Shown here: positions 6,524 through 13,000 of the stretch, piece after piece
How the letters are laid out: each line of letters begins with the position of its first letter
Position numbering within the stretch: position 1 is the stretch's first letter
From: an uncultured Bacilli bacterium
Lineage (GTDB): Bacteria > Bacillota_I > Bacilli_A > RF39 > UBA660
Length of the DNA: 13,105 nt
Direction of reading: 5' to 3'
Assembly: GCA_947628495.1 (NCBI GenBank)
Contig: CANRAC010000016.1
Coordinates: forward strand, 1-13,105
Position numbers and translations under genes: made by a program
Notes under the pieces: model-generated
What the model saw: the letters and a program-made list of their open reading frames with translations, nothing else
Told to the model about the DNA's origin: nothing
Databases searched by the model: none

Positions 6524-6667
6524 ATGAGTACTTCAAATTCTTGTTGTAAACCACAAAAAAAATGTAATAACAATAATAACTCATCATGTGGTATGAGTAA
6601 TGCATACTTTATAATTGTCTTATATATTTTACTTGCAATAATACTTGCAGGCATAATCTATTATTAA
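6524..6667 (+). CDS. 47-residue Cys/Asn-rich tiny membrane protein, YjcZ-like tail
   Basis: The second tiny gene of the pair, with ribosome site AAAGGAGGGT upstream of the ATG at 6524. The N-terminal half is hydrophilic with four Cys (positions 7, 8, 14 and 22) and a run of five Asn. The C-terminal half (about 28-47) is a single membrane helix, with FIIVLYILLAIILAG in sense. The helix resembles the YjcZ/SscA tail of the gene before it, but the head differs. The gene ends at a hairpin terminator, so the two form one transcription unit. The Cys cluster could bind metal or form cross-links, as in coat proteins; that is speculation. It is certainly too well provided with signals to be chance. Confidence 0.7.
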   Translation: MSTSNSCCKPQKKCNNNNNSSCGMSNAYFIIVLYILLAIILAGIIYY

Positions 6668-6669
6668 AT

Positions 6670-6692
6670 AAAAGAGGATTACCTCTTTTTAT
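6670..6692 (+). terminator. Terminator of the tiny-gene pair
   Basis: Stem AAAGAGG (6671-6677) and CCTCTTT (6682-6688) with loop ATTA, followed by a T-run, 3 bases after the stop codon. Confidence 0.85.
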
Positions 6693-6713
6693 TTGTTTTA
6701 AATTAATTTTTCT

Positions 6714-6741
6714 CAAAATAAAACCCGAATATGAATTCGAG
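6714..6741 (-). terminator. Terminator of tRNA-Leu
   Basis: On the minus strand, CTCGAA (6736-6741) pairs with TTCGGG (6724-6729; one wobble), then TTTTATTTT follows. It lies 12 bases beyond the tRNA 3' end. Confidence 0.7.
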
Positions 6742-6753
6742 TAATTAACATTT

Positions 6754-6842
6754 TGGTGCCCAAGGCCGGACTTGAACCGGCACGGGCTTTAACACCCGCA
6801 GGATTTTAAGTCCTGTGCGTCTACCTATTCCGCCACTTGGGC
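6754..6842 (-). tRNA. tRNA-Leu (anticodon TAA)
   Basis: An 89-base class II tRNA. Acceptor stem GCCCAAG/CTTGGGC, discriminator A, encoded CCA (6754-6756). Anticodon loop CTTAAAA gives TAA (6806-6808). A long variable arm (GGGTGTT...AGCCC) and a T arm with GTTCAAGTC are present. It is transcribed alone. Confidence 0.95.
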
Positions 6843-6873
6843 AGGCACATGTCTTAAAATATAAGACTATTAA

Positions 6874-6902
6874 AGTATATCCCATAATTTGAACTTTTTC
6901 AA
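6874..6902 (-). promoter_or_regulatory. Promoter of tRNA-Leu
   Basis: On the minus strand TTGAAA (6897-6902) and TATACT (6874-6879) are exactly 17 bases apart. A small palindrome, GTCTTA/TAAGAC (6851-6867), lies in the leader between the promoter and the mature tRNA and is probably removed by RNase P. Confidence 0.75.
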
Positions 6903-6991
6903 GTCCTTAAGTTAAAAAAGTTGTAAAAAAAAGTTGTAAAAATTTCCAAAACAAAAATCTTTAATATTTTTGATAAATCCTTTATTAGTAA

Positions 6992-7021
6992 TTGACTTTT
7001 AAAAAATAGGTATGATATAAT
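6992..7021 (+). promoter_or_regulatory. Promoter of the Ser-Met-Asp-Phe tRNA operon
   Basis: TTGACT (6992-6997) and TATAAT (7016-7021) are 18 bases apart, with an extended TG at 7013-7014. The first tRNA begins 23 bases beyond the -10. The opposite tRNA-Leu promoter is about 90 bases away, so the two are divergent. Confidence 0.85.
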
Positions 7022-7044
7022 TCATTTGTTGTTGAAAAAATGTT

Positions 7045-7137
7045 GGAGGAATACCCAAGTCTGGTTGAAGGGACCGGTCTTGAAAACCGGGAGGTCGTGC
7101 GAACGGCGCAGGGGTTCGAATCCCTTTTCCTCCGCCA
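7045..7137 (+). tRNA. tRNA-Ser (anticodon TGA)
   Basis: A 93-base class II tRNA. Acceptor GGAGGAA/TTCCTCC, discriminator G as usual for Ser, encoded CCA. Anticodon loop CTTGAAA gives TGA. The long variable arm and GTTCGAATC T loop are visible. It is first in a four-tRNA operon. Confidence 0.95.
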
Positions 7138-7145
7138 TGTGTTAT

Positions 7146-7222
<77 letters not shown>

Positions 7223-7225
7223 TTT

Positions 7226-7301
7226 GGTTCCGTAGTGTAGCGGTTATCACGTCTGCCTGTCACGCAGAAGATCGCGGGTTCAATTCCCGTCGGAACCGCC
7301 A
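7226..7301 (+). tRNA. tRNA-Asp (anticodon GTC)
   Basis: A 76-base tRNA, acceptor GGTTCCG/CGGAACC, discriminator G, encoded CCA. Anticodon loop CTGTCAC gives GTC. It is 3 bases from its upstream neighbour. Confidence 0.95.
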
Positions 7302-7304
7302 TTT

Positions 7305-7380
<76 letters not shown>

Positions 7381-7395
7381 TAATAATAATAAAGG

Positions 7396-7415
7396 CCCAA
7401 AATCTGGGTTTTTTT
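7396..7415 (+). terminator. Terminator of the tRNA operon
   Basis: A short stem CCCA/TGGG (7396-7408) with loop AAATC is followed by seven T. The stem is small, but the T-run and position just after tRNA-Phe are convincing. Confidence 0.65.
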
Positions 7416-7424
7416 AATTATAAA

Positions 7425-7781
7425 TTATATTTTGCCTTCTTTACTTAATTTATTCCAGCGATCATGAACATAAGAATTACCGCCTAGTTGTTTATAGCGA
7501 TCATATAATTCATAGGCATTCTGTTTTTGAATTTGCGTCTTAGTCACTCCTAATTCTATATCATTAATAAAATTAACTAAAATCATTTTTATTAATTCTA
7601 GTTCAATATTATTACGACTTTGCATAGATATTTCGCCTATGTGATCAATTTTTTTATCAAGAGGATTTAATATTTTTTTTATTTGGGATTTATAAAAAGC
7701 AATTAAACTTGTGATAGCTCCAATAAAAATACCGATAAAGCTAATAATGGCGGCAATTTGGCCCAATGTAATATTTCCCAT
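7425..7781 (-). CDS. Holin-like small membrane protein, possibly phage-derived
   Basis: 118 residues. One hydrophobic segment near the N-terminus (about 8-29, IAAIISFIGIFIGAITSLIAF in character) is followed by a basic amphipathic region and a helical tail. The end, QNAYELYDRYKQLGGNSYVHDRW plus LSKEGKI, recalls the C-terminus of small phage holin-like proteins in gut Firmicutes; this is pattern memory, not a search. Holins open the membrane to let lysins out. Here no lysin or other phage gene is adjacent, and the gene sits convergent to a tRNA operon, a common integration area, so it could be a prophage relic or a domesticated membrane protein. The ATG at 7779-7781 has AAGGA upstream (7787-7791). 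No clear promoter was found. The coding call is good; the holin label is moderate. Confidence 0.6.
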   Translation of the reverse strand: MGNITLGQIAAIISFIGIFIGAITSLIAFYKSQIKKILNPLDKKIDHIGEISMQSRNNIELELIKMILVNFINDIELGVTKTQIQKQNAYELYDRYKQLGGNSYVHDRWNKLSKEGKI

Positions 7782-7868
7782 AAAATTCCTTCTTTCCTTT
7801 AAGGCTATTTTAACTTATGAAAAAGAAAAAAAATTAATTATAATAAATGTATTGGGTCCATGAAAATA

Positions 7869-7898
7869 TTTACTAAATATATCGTAATATTGTAAAAT
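7869..7898 (+). promoter_or_regulatory. Possible promoter of the thioredoxin-like gene
   Basis: TTTACT (7869-7874) and TAAAAT (7893-7898) are 18 bases apart, just upstream of the gene. Both boxes are imperfect and the area is AT-rich. Confidence 0.35.
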
Positions 7899-7914
7899 AT
7901 AGATGGTGATAATA

Positions 7915-8169
7915 ATGGAAATTATAAATATTAATGCTTTATGGAGTCAAAATTATTTTAATCATAAAACATTAATGCAAAAATTAGAAAATCAACATAA
8001 TGAAATAAAATATACGGAATATGATTATGATTTTCATCGAGAACAAATAAAATTTTTTAATGTGGCCCCTATGCTTCCAATTTTAATCATCTTTAATGAT
8101 AATCAAGAAGTAGCCAGATTATATAATCCTACTTTAGAACAGATAGAAAAAATATTAACCCAAATATAA
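7915..8169 (+). CDS. Thioredoxin-fold protein without the CXXC motif
   Basis: 84 residues from the ATG at 7915, with GGTGAT 4 bases upstream; an earlier ATG at 7903 overlaps this site. The layout follows thioredoxin: a short beta strand, then W10-S-Q-N-Y14 where thioredoxin has W-C-x-x-C, a helix, a second strand with acidic YDYD (36-39), then FNVAPMLPILIIF with the expected cis-proline (P55) before a strand, and NQEVARLYNPT in the place of the usual dG-x-e-v-x-r-x-x-G turn. It is a little shorter than thioredoxin (about 105). With both cysteines absent it cannot do disulfide exchange, so a binding or structural role is more likely. The family call rests on motif spacing only. No operon partner is evident; the next gene has its own promoter. 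Confidence 0.65.
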   Translation: MEIININALWSQNYFNHKTLMQKLENQHNEIKYTEYDYDFHREQIKFFNVAPMLPILIIFNDNQEVARLYNPTLEQIEKILTQI

Positions 8170-8178
8170 GTAAACAAA

Positions 8179-8207
8179 TTGACTTTTAAGTTTATTTTTA
8201 TTATTAT
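8179..8207 (+). promoter_or_regulatory. Promoter of the 8233 membrane-protein gene
   Basis: TTGACT (8179-8184) and TATTAT (8202-8207) are 17 bases apart; the gene starts 25 bases downstream. Confidence 0.65.
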
Positions 8208-8232
8208 TAATTTAGAATAGAGGGCGTTGTAG

Positions 8233-8946
8233 ATGAAGAAAAATCAAATAGCAGAGCTAACATGTTTTTTATTAATATTTATTTTAGGATGTGCTTTGAT
8301 GTTATTTCCAGGACTTGGCTTTGATGATATGAATTATTTATTCTTCATTGTAATGACATTTTATGGCTTATCTAGTTACATATTATACATGATAGTGCGT
8401 CGCAAAGATGATTATGAGTATTTATTTATCGCTTTAGCTTCTATAATTGCGGCGGCGGCGGGAGTTACATTTCAATATGAAAATCCGAAAATGGTATTAT
8501 CACTATCATTAATAGGTTGGATTTCCATGGTAGCTATTATTAAACTTATTAAAATGGATTATTATAATGATCGAAATAATATTTTATGGTTTGTTCGTAC
8601 GATAACTTTTGTTTTATTTTTAATAGTGGGAACGCTAACATGTGTAAATTTATACTATAATATTGAAATACAATCATTAATGCTAGGTTTCTTCTTAGTA
8701 GTAGCAGCTATATTAGAAAGTTTTGATCCTTTAGTAGTTTATTTATTATCTAAAAAGAATAGAAGAGTTATTCAAAAAGTTGAACCTATTATGGTTAAGG
8801 AAGATGGAGTCAAAAATATCAAAGGGGAAACAAGGGCCAAGCAAAAAACTGCACCAAAGAAATCAAAAAGTTCTACTAAAACTTCTAACAAAAAGGCAGC
8901 TAATAGTAAGCCTAAAACAAAAACTACTAGTAAAAAAGATAAATGA
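8233..8946 (+). CDS. Six-helix membrane protein with a lysine-rich tail
   Basis: 237 residues. Six hydrophobic helices (about 8-26, 34-54, 62-80, 86-106, 118-140 and 145-172) arranged in pairs recall HdeD/DUF308-type membrane proteins, but I see no diagnostic motif. The last 48 residues are hydrophilic, with many Lys, Ser and Thr, in a repetitive KKS-KTS style like histone-H1-like tails; if cytoplasmic, it could contact nucleic acid or acidic lipids. Four consecutive GCG alanine codons (8449-8460, residues 73-76) sit in helix three, odd in this AT-rich DNA. The ATG has GAGGG upstream. The stop is TGA, evidence against the Mycoplasma code. Membrane location is sure; function is unknown. Confidence 0.75.
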   Translation: MKKNQIAELTCFLLIFILGCALMLFPGLGFDDMNYLFFIVMTFYGLSSYILYMIVRRKDDYEYLFIALASIIAAAAGVTFQYENPKMVLSLSLIGWISMVAIIKLIKMDYYNDRNNILWFVRTITFVLFLIVGTLTCVNLYYNIEIQSLMLGFFLVVAAILESFDPLVVYLLSKKNRRVIQKVEPIMVKEDGVKNIKGETRAKQKTAPKKSKSSTKTSNKKAANSKPKTKTTSKKDK

Positions 8947-9037
8947 TTTTGTAAAATCGTTGTCAAAACTTTTTGTTTAAATTGAATAAAATAGGATACC
9001 TGTAGTAATATTACTAATGTAAGGACGTGATATTATT

Positions 9038-9232
9038 ATGCTTTATCCTTCAATAGATAAAATTTTAAATATTGTGGATTCCAAGTATAAGCTAGTTCAT
9101 GTTTGTTCTTTTCGTAGTAAGCAAATGTTAGAAAATAAACATTTTCAAATGAAAGAAGAAGAATATAAGAATAAAAAGGAACTAGGAAGAGCATTAGAAG
9201 AAGTGGAAAAAGGGTTAATTAAGTTAAAATAA
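9038..9232 (+). CDS. rpoZ: RNA polymerase omega subunit
   Basis: 64 residues, typical for the short omega of Firmicutes (about 65-70). The N-terminal MLYPSIDKILNIVDSKYKLVHV and the ELGRALEEVEKGLIKL end are the family landmarks. Omega binds the beta' subunit in the cytoplasm and helps assemble RNA polymerase. The usual partner gmk is not beside it. The ATG at 9038 is preceded by AAGGACGTGA (9021-9030), a rather distant ribosome site. No clear promoter or terminator was found: a small palindrome (GATTT/AAATC) lies just after the upstream stop codon, but without a T-run, so read-through from the 8233 gene is possible. Confidence 0.9.
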   Translation: MLYPSIDKILNIVDSKYKLVHVCSFRSKQMLENKHFQMKEEEYKNKKELGRALEEVEKGLIKLK

Positions 9233-9289
9233 ATTAGCTCTTTTTATTTTAAATTTATTATTTTATATTTTATTTAAATTTATTTTTAG

Positions 9290-9326
9290 ACAATTTTGTT
9301 ATTAGTCACACAATTTTGTTATTAGT
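9290..9326 (+). repeat. Tandem 20-base repeat over the -35 of the 9384 gene
   Basis: ACAATTTTGTTATTAGT occurs twice, at 9290-9306 and 9310-9326, with a 20-base period (3-base gap CAC). The last base of the second copy is the first base of the TTGACA box. The spacing is close to two helical turns, as for tandem protein-binding sites. Confidence 0.75.
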
Positions 9327-9354
9327 TGACAAACAGGATAAAAAGTGTTAACAT
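9326..9354 (+). promoter_or_regulatory. Promoter of the 9384 surface-protein gene
   Basis: A perfect TTGACA (9326-9331) is 17 bases from TAACAT (9349-9354), helped by an extended TG (9346-9347). It lies directly behind the tandem repeat. Confidence 0.75.
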
Positions 9355-9383
9355 ACAGCCAGAAATGGAGGTTGAGGTCTGAA

Positions 9384-10880
9384 ATGACAGAAGAAAGAAG
9401 ATATGGAATTAACTGGGTTGATTTAATAATTAAAGTAATTCTATTAATTTTGTTTGTTTTATTAATTTGTTGGTTATTTCCAATGCCAAAGTTAGATACT
9501 TTTTATGATAAAGTATTTAATGAAAACATTCAAACAATGAAAAATGCAGCTCGTAATTATTACACTGTAGATCGTTTACCTAGTGCTATTGGGGAAACAA
9601 AAACAATGACTTTAAAACAATTAATTGATAGTAAAATTATCCTTGAGTTTTCAGACAAAGATGGAAATGCGTGTGATACAGCAAATAGTTATGTTCAAGT
9701 AACCAAAACATTAGATAGTGAATATGCTTTAAAAGTTCAATTAACTTGTGGTGATGAGTCTGATTATATAATTGATACTATTGGATGTAATGGTACATGT
9801 TTATTATCTGAAGTAAATAATGCTAAAGACGCTGCAAAAACTGAAAATGATGATAGTGAAACTTATAATGATGTAAAATTAGGAGGTAGCTCTCCATCTG
9901 GTAATACAAAATATTATTATTATCCTTTAGGAGGAACTACTGGTTCAACTAGCACTACTACAATAATTAAATATCCTGAAAATAATACATCTAATAATAG
10001 TAATACTGATACAAATAGCGAATCAAGAAAACCAAATCGTCCAAATAATAATAATAACCATAGCAATAGCAATAACAATAACAACAATAACTTTGATAAT
10101 CAAACATTATATTATCAACAAGCTAAAATTGTTAAAAGTTATGGGGACTGGATAGAAGGTTATAAGAGTGGTAATAATATTGAAACTAAGACTAAACGAG
10201 TAAATTATTATTACTATACTAAAAATAGTTCTAGTTCTACCAAACAGACATCTGAATATCGTACTACATCTTATATTGAATCTCGTGAGATATATAATGG
10301 TAAACAATATTCATATGAATTACAATTAACCGATATTCCACCAACTGCTACTAATGTAAATGTAGTATCCGATAGATATTTCTCATCTACCGATTATCAA
10401 AAATATTTAAATACCTATAGTACTAATCTATATATGAGTGGTAATGATATGTTACATAATTCCAATTTATCATCTACTAGCCAATTTAAAGTTTCTGCTT
10501 TAAAAAGTAATAACTTTGATTATAATATAAGTAATGCTTATAAATCAAATGGAGTATGGCGTGTTAGAGTAAATATTTACATTCGAAGTAAAGTAGGTGC
10601 AACTGCATATTATGATAGATCTTTAAATAAAGAAATATTATTTGTTCCAGTTTACTTTAAAACCAATTATTCTGCGAGTACAAGTGGAAGTACTAAAAGC
10701 TATTTAGATACAGAAGATAATTCCTACAAGTATAGTGGCTATTCTAGATCATATGCTTATTCTGATACTATAAATTATTATCGTTATGTAACCGAACGTG
10801 TTGATTATAATCAAACAAAATGGTCAACTTCTCGTTATCTAGATGGTTATAAATTCACTGGTAATACAAGATATATGTAA
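9384..10880 (+). CDS. Large membrane-anchored surface protein with Asn-rich linker
   Basis: 498 residues from the ATG at 9384, which has GAGGT 5 bases upstream; a GTG at 9345 is in frame but lies inside the promoter. A short N-terminus is followed by one membrane helix (about 11-32), so most of the protein is outside. Residues 45-135 form a small domain with ENIQTMKNAARNYYTVDRLP, MTLKQLIDSK and SYVQVTKT, then Cys-containing LTCGDE and IGCNGTC. The helix-plus-strands form recalls the globular part of pilin-like proteins, although no prepilin cleavage motif is seen. A disordered Asn/Ser/Thr-rich linker follows (about 200-240, with many consecutive Asn). The C-terminal half (about 245-498) is beta-rich with abundant Tyr and Ser and a repeated YYYY/NYYRYVTER-type motif, ending WSTSRYLDGYKFTGN. 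It is probably a cell-surface or attachment protein; the family is not named. Confidence 0.7.
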   Translation: MTEERRYGINWVDLIIKVILLILFVLLICWLFPMPKLDTFYDKVFNENIQTMKNAARNYYTVDRLPSAIGETKTMTLKQLIDSKIILEFSDKDGNACDTANSYVQVTKTLDSEYALKVQLTCGDESDYIIDTIGCNGTCLLSEVNNAKDAAKTENDDSETYNDVKLGGSSPSGNTKYYYYPLGGTTGSTSTTTIIKYPENNTSNNSNTDTNSESRKPNRPNNNNNHSNSNNNNNNNFDNQTLYYQQAKIVKSYGDWIEGYKSGNNIETKTKRVNYYYYTKNSSSSTKQTSEYRTTSYIESREIYNGKQYSYELQLTDIPPTATNVNVVSDRYFSSTDYQKYLNTYSTNLYMSGNDMLHNSNLSSTSQFKVSALKSNNFDYNISNAYKSNGVWRVRVNIYIRSKVGATAYYDRSLNKEILFVPVYFKTNYSASTSGSTKSYLDTEDNSYKYSGYSRSYAYSDTINYYRYVTERVDYNQTKWSTSRYLDGYKFTGNTRYM

Positions 10881-10887
10881 TTAAAAT

Positions 10888-10911
10888 AATTGACTTCGGT
10901 CAATTTTTTTT
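10888..10911 (+). terminator. Terminator of the 9384 gene
   Basis: A perfect 7-base stem AATTGAC/GTCAATT closes the very stable C(TTCG)G tetraloop (10894-10899), then eight T follow. Confidence 0.9.
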
Positions 10912-10980
10912 ATTGCTTTTTGATATTTTAAATGTAAACTTGATGAATAAAACAGGAAAATATGATATATTTATATAGTG

Positions 10981-11478
10981 ATGAATATGAAGAAGAATGA
11001 TAAAGAATTTGAAAAAATCGTGAATGAAATCATAACTGATCCAGAATTTCAAAAAAGGAAGAAGTTTCTTCATCATGGTGATATTAGCGTTTATGAGCAT
11101 TCTTTAAAAGTATCAAAAAAAGCTTATTCCATAGCTAAATTTTTTCATGCTGACTGTAAAAGTGCTGCTATTGCTGGCATACTTCATGATTTTTATGAAA
11201 AACCATGGCAAGAAGATGTAGAAAAACATAAATTTTTTGAACAACACGGATTTACACATGCTAAAAATTCTTATAAAAATGCGCAAAAATATTTTAAAAA
11301 TTATTTGAATCCTCAAATAGAAAATGCAATATTATGTCATATGTTTCCTTTAAACATAAAACCTCCAAAATATAAAGTTGGTTGGATTGTAACATTAGCC
11401 GATAAATTGGTGTCTTTAGAAGTATTTAAATATCCGTCAAAATTATTTATGTTACTTGGAATAAAAATTCACAAATAG
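10981..11478 (+). CDS. HD-domain metal-dependent hydrolase
   Basis: 165 residues. The metal-binding pattern of the HD superfamily is complete: H40 (VYEHS), H69-D70 (GILHDFYEKPW) and D141 (TLADKLVS). Additional His at 89, 93 and 120 (LCHMFPLNIKPPKY) could complete a second metal site. HD proteins hydrolyse phosphate esters, often of nucleotides; the substrate here is unknown. The start is uncertain: GTG 10978, ATG 10981 and ATG 10987 share the frame, and none has a ribosome site. The nearest AGGA (10954) serves a 12-codon frame at 10962 instead. Weak promoter boxes (TTGATG 10940, TATGAT or TATATT near 10961-10971) would start the mRNA very near the ATG, so it may be leaderless. It heads a three-gene cluster, 16 bases before the next gene. 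Confidence 0.75.
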   Translation: MNMKKNDKEFEKIVNEIITDPEFQKRKKFLHHGDISVYEHSLKVSKKAYSIAKFFHADCKSAAIAGILHDFYEKPWQEDVEKHKFFEQHGFTHAKNSYKNAQKYFKNYLNPQIENAILCHMFPLNIKPPKYKVGWIVTLADKLVSLEVFKYPSKLFMLLGIKIHK

Positions 11479-11494
11479 TAAGGTAGTAGAGAAT

Positions 11495-12232
11495 ATGGAT
11501 AAAATACAAATATACTTTTTATTATTTATTATTTATTCTTTTATTGGATGGATAATGGAAGTAATATATAATTATTTTGATTGTAAAAGATTAATGAACC
11601 GAGGGTTTTTAATCGGACCAATATGTCCGATTTATGGAATAGGAAGTATTTTAATTATTCTTTTTTTACATGATTATCAAACTCAACCATTTGTTCTTTT
11701 TATTTTAGCAATTTTAATATGTTCTATTTTAGAATATTTAACTAGTTTTATTTTAGAGAAAGCTTTTAAAATAAGATGGTGGGATTATTCTCATCAAAAA
11801 TTCAATATAAATGGCAGAATATGCTTAGAAACAATGGTTCCCTTTGGTATTATTGGGGCGTTACTTGTTTATTTTATCAATCCTTTTTTTGAACATGTAT
11901 TATCATTAGTAAATATCCAAATTTTAAATGATATATTTTATATAATATTTTTAATCTTCCTAGCGGACTTAATCATATCTTTAAAAATTATTTCGAATAT
12001 TAAATTAATTACTACTAATATAATTAAAGACAATACTGAAGAAGTTAGTAAGAAAGTTAAAGACAAGATTGTGACCACGTTGAAATCATTTAAAGATAAA
12101 ATTAATAACCCAGATAAAAAAATCCGTAAAGTATTTTCAGAACAACCTTATTTTACGAAAAGAGTAATTGAAGCATTTCCTAAATTTAAAGTTAGTAGTA
12201 TTTTAAAGAAAAAAAGTAAAGGTGATAAATAA
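11495..12232 (+). CDS. CmpB-like putative ABC-transporter permease (PF06541 type)
   Basis: 245 residues. The N-terminal 170 residues are hydrophobic, about five helices, and carry the family motifs: YSFIGWIMEVIY (14-25), NRGFLIGPICPIYG (35-48), LEYLTSFILE (79-88), RWWDYS (94-99) and FNINGRICLE (103-112). The family is usually named putative ABC transporter permease (ABC_trans_CmpB), although its real substrate is unproven. The last 75 residues are soluble, basic and helical (DNTEEVSKKVKDKIV onwards), probably cytoplasmic. The ATG at 11495 follows the HD gene by 16 bases, with GAGA as a poor ribosome site. Its stop codon overlaps the start of the next gene (TAATG), so the two membrane proteins are translationally coupled and may act together. 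Confidence 0.8.
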   Translation: MDKIQIYFLLFIIYSFIGWIMEVIYNYFDCKRLMNRGFLIGPICPIYGIGSILIILFLHDYQTQPFVLFILAILICSILEYLTSFILEKAFKIRWWDYSHQKFNINGRICLETMVPFGIIGALLVYFINPFFEHVLSLVNIQILNDIFYIIFLIFLADLIISLKIISNIKLITTNIIKDNTEEVSKKVKDKIVTTLKSFKDKINNPDKKIRKVFSEQPYFTKRVIEAFPKFKVSSILKKKSKGDK

Positions 12233-12753
12233 TGGCAAATAAACTAGTTAAAGGAATAATAAATATATTTGGAGGAATTACTTCTATGGCCTTTGGAAAA
12301 GAAATATTAGTTTTTATTATTTCTTTAATGCCAATCTTAGAACTAAGAGGCGGTCTTATTGCTGCTTCTTTATTAGGAATGGATCCTATTCCTAGTTATA
12401 TAATCTCAATCATTGGAAATATTTTGCCAATTCCTTTTATTTTATGGTTTATGAATTCTATTTTAAATTGGATGCGTAATTGTCATTTAAAAAAAATAAA
12501 AAGTGTAGCAAAATGGTTAGATAAAAAAGTAAAAAAACATAAAGGTTCTATTGAAAAATATGGGTTCTGGGGTTTAGTTTTATTTGTAGGAGTGCCTCTG
12601 CCTGGAACAGGTGCTTGGACGGGTTGCTTAATTGCTTCTGTGCTAGAAATGGATAAGAAAAAATCTTTAATAGCTGCTTTAATTGGAGTTTTAATGGCTA
12701 GTGTAATAATGATGATTTTATCTTTTGGCTTAATTAGGGGTATTATTAATTAA
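12232..12753 (+). CDS. COG2426-type small membrane protein (putative multidrug export family)
   Basis: 173 residues with about four membrane helices. The signature ELRGGLIAAS (37-46), GNILPIPFILWF (62-73) and YGFWGLVLFVGVPLPGTGAWTG (110-131) is characteristic of the small multi-drug export family (PF06695, COG2426). The family name is historical; transport activity is largely unproven. The basic loop KKVKKHKGS (98-106) faces the cytoplasm by the positive-inside rule. The start codon overlaps the stop of the previous gene by one base. It is the last gene in the cluster; a large hairpin about 100 bases downstream is the only terminator candidate. Confidence 0.85.
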   Translation: MANKLVKGIINIFGGITSMAFGKEILVFIISLMPILELRGGLIAASLLGMDPIPSYIISIIGNILPIPFILWFMNSILNWMRNCHLKKIKSVAKWLDKKVKKHKGSIEKYGFWGLVLFVGVPLPGTGAWTGCLIASVLEMDKKKSLIAALIGVLMASVIMMILSFGLIRGIIN

Positions 12754-12800
12754 GTAGAGATAATAATGAATATAGTACGGCGTAATTAAATGACATTATG

Positions 12801-12890
12801 AGCCTTTTATTTTGCCAAACGGAATAGAATAGCCACGTAAAATTATGACCTAAAAGGCTGAATAGAAATTTTTGTTTCTACTCAGCCTTT
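12801..12890. other. Structured intergenic element with mutually exclusive stems
   Basis: The 290 bases after the last gene contain no coding frame. A 15-base stem with one mismatch spans 12853-12890 (AAAGGCTGA-A-TAGAAA with TTTCTA-C-TCAGCCTTT, loop TTTTTG). Upstream, AGCCTTTTA (12801-12809) is complementary to TAAAAGGCT (12851-12859) and would compete for the same arm. The bases between are richer in CG than the surroundings. The hairpin may simply terminate the operon, since TTTAATATTT follows it, but the three-part layout resembles an attenuator or a small RNA. The strand of transcription is unsettled. Confidence 0.6.
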
Positions 12891-12919
12891 AATATTTAAT
12901 TTGGTGTTCTGAAGAAAGG

Positions 12920-12928
12920 AGTATAACA
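12920..12928 (-). promoter_or_regulatory. Possible extended -10 promoter facing the structured element
   Basis: On the minus strand TGTTATACT forms an extended -10 box, with only a poor -35 upstream. It would transcribe the hairpin element on the minus strand. Weak evidence. Confidence 0.3.
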
Positions 12929-13000
12929 ACTTTTTAATACAACAATTACATCTTTTAACTTATGAGATACTATATAACTATAAATAAAATTAATTTAAAC

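Noticed and set aside
8780..8980. A plus-strand 66-codon frame starting inside the Lys-rich tail of the 8233 gene
   Set aside because: It is a frame-shifted reading of repetitive Lys codons, with no ribosome site.
9290..9326. CRISPR-like repeat
   Set aside because: There are only two copies with a 3-base gap, and they sit at a promoter.
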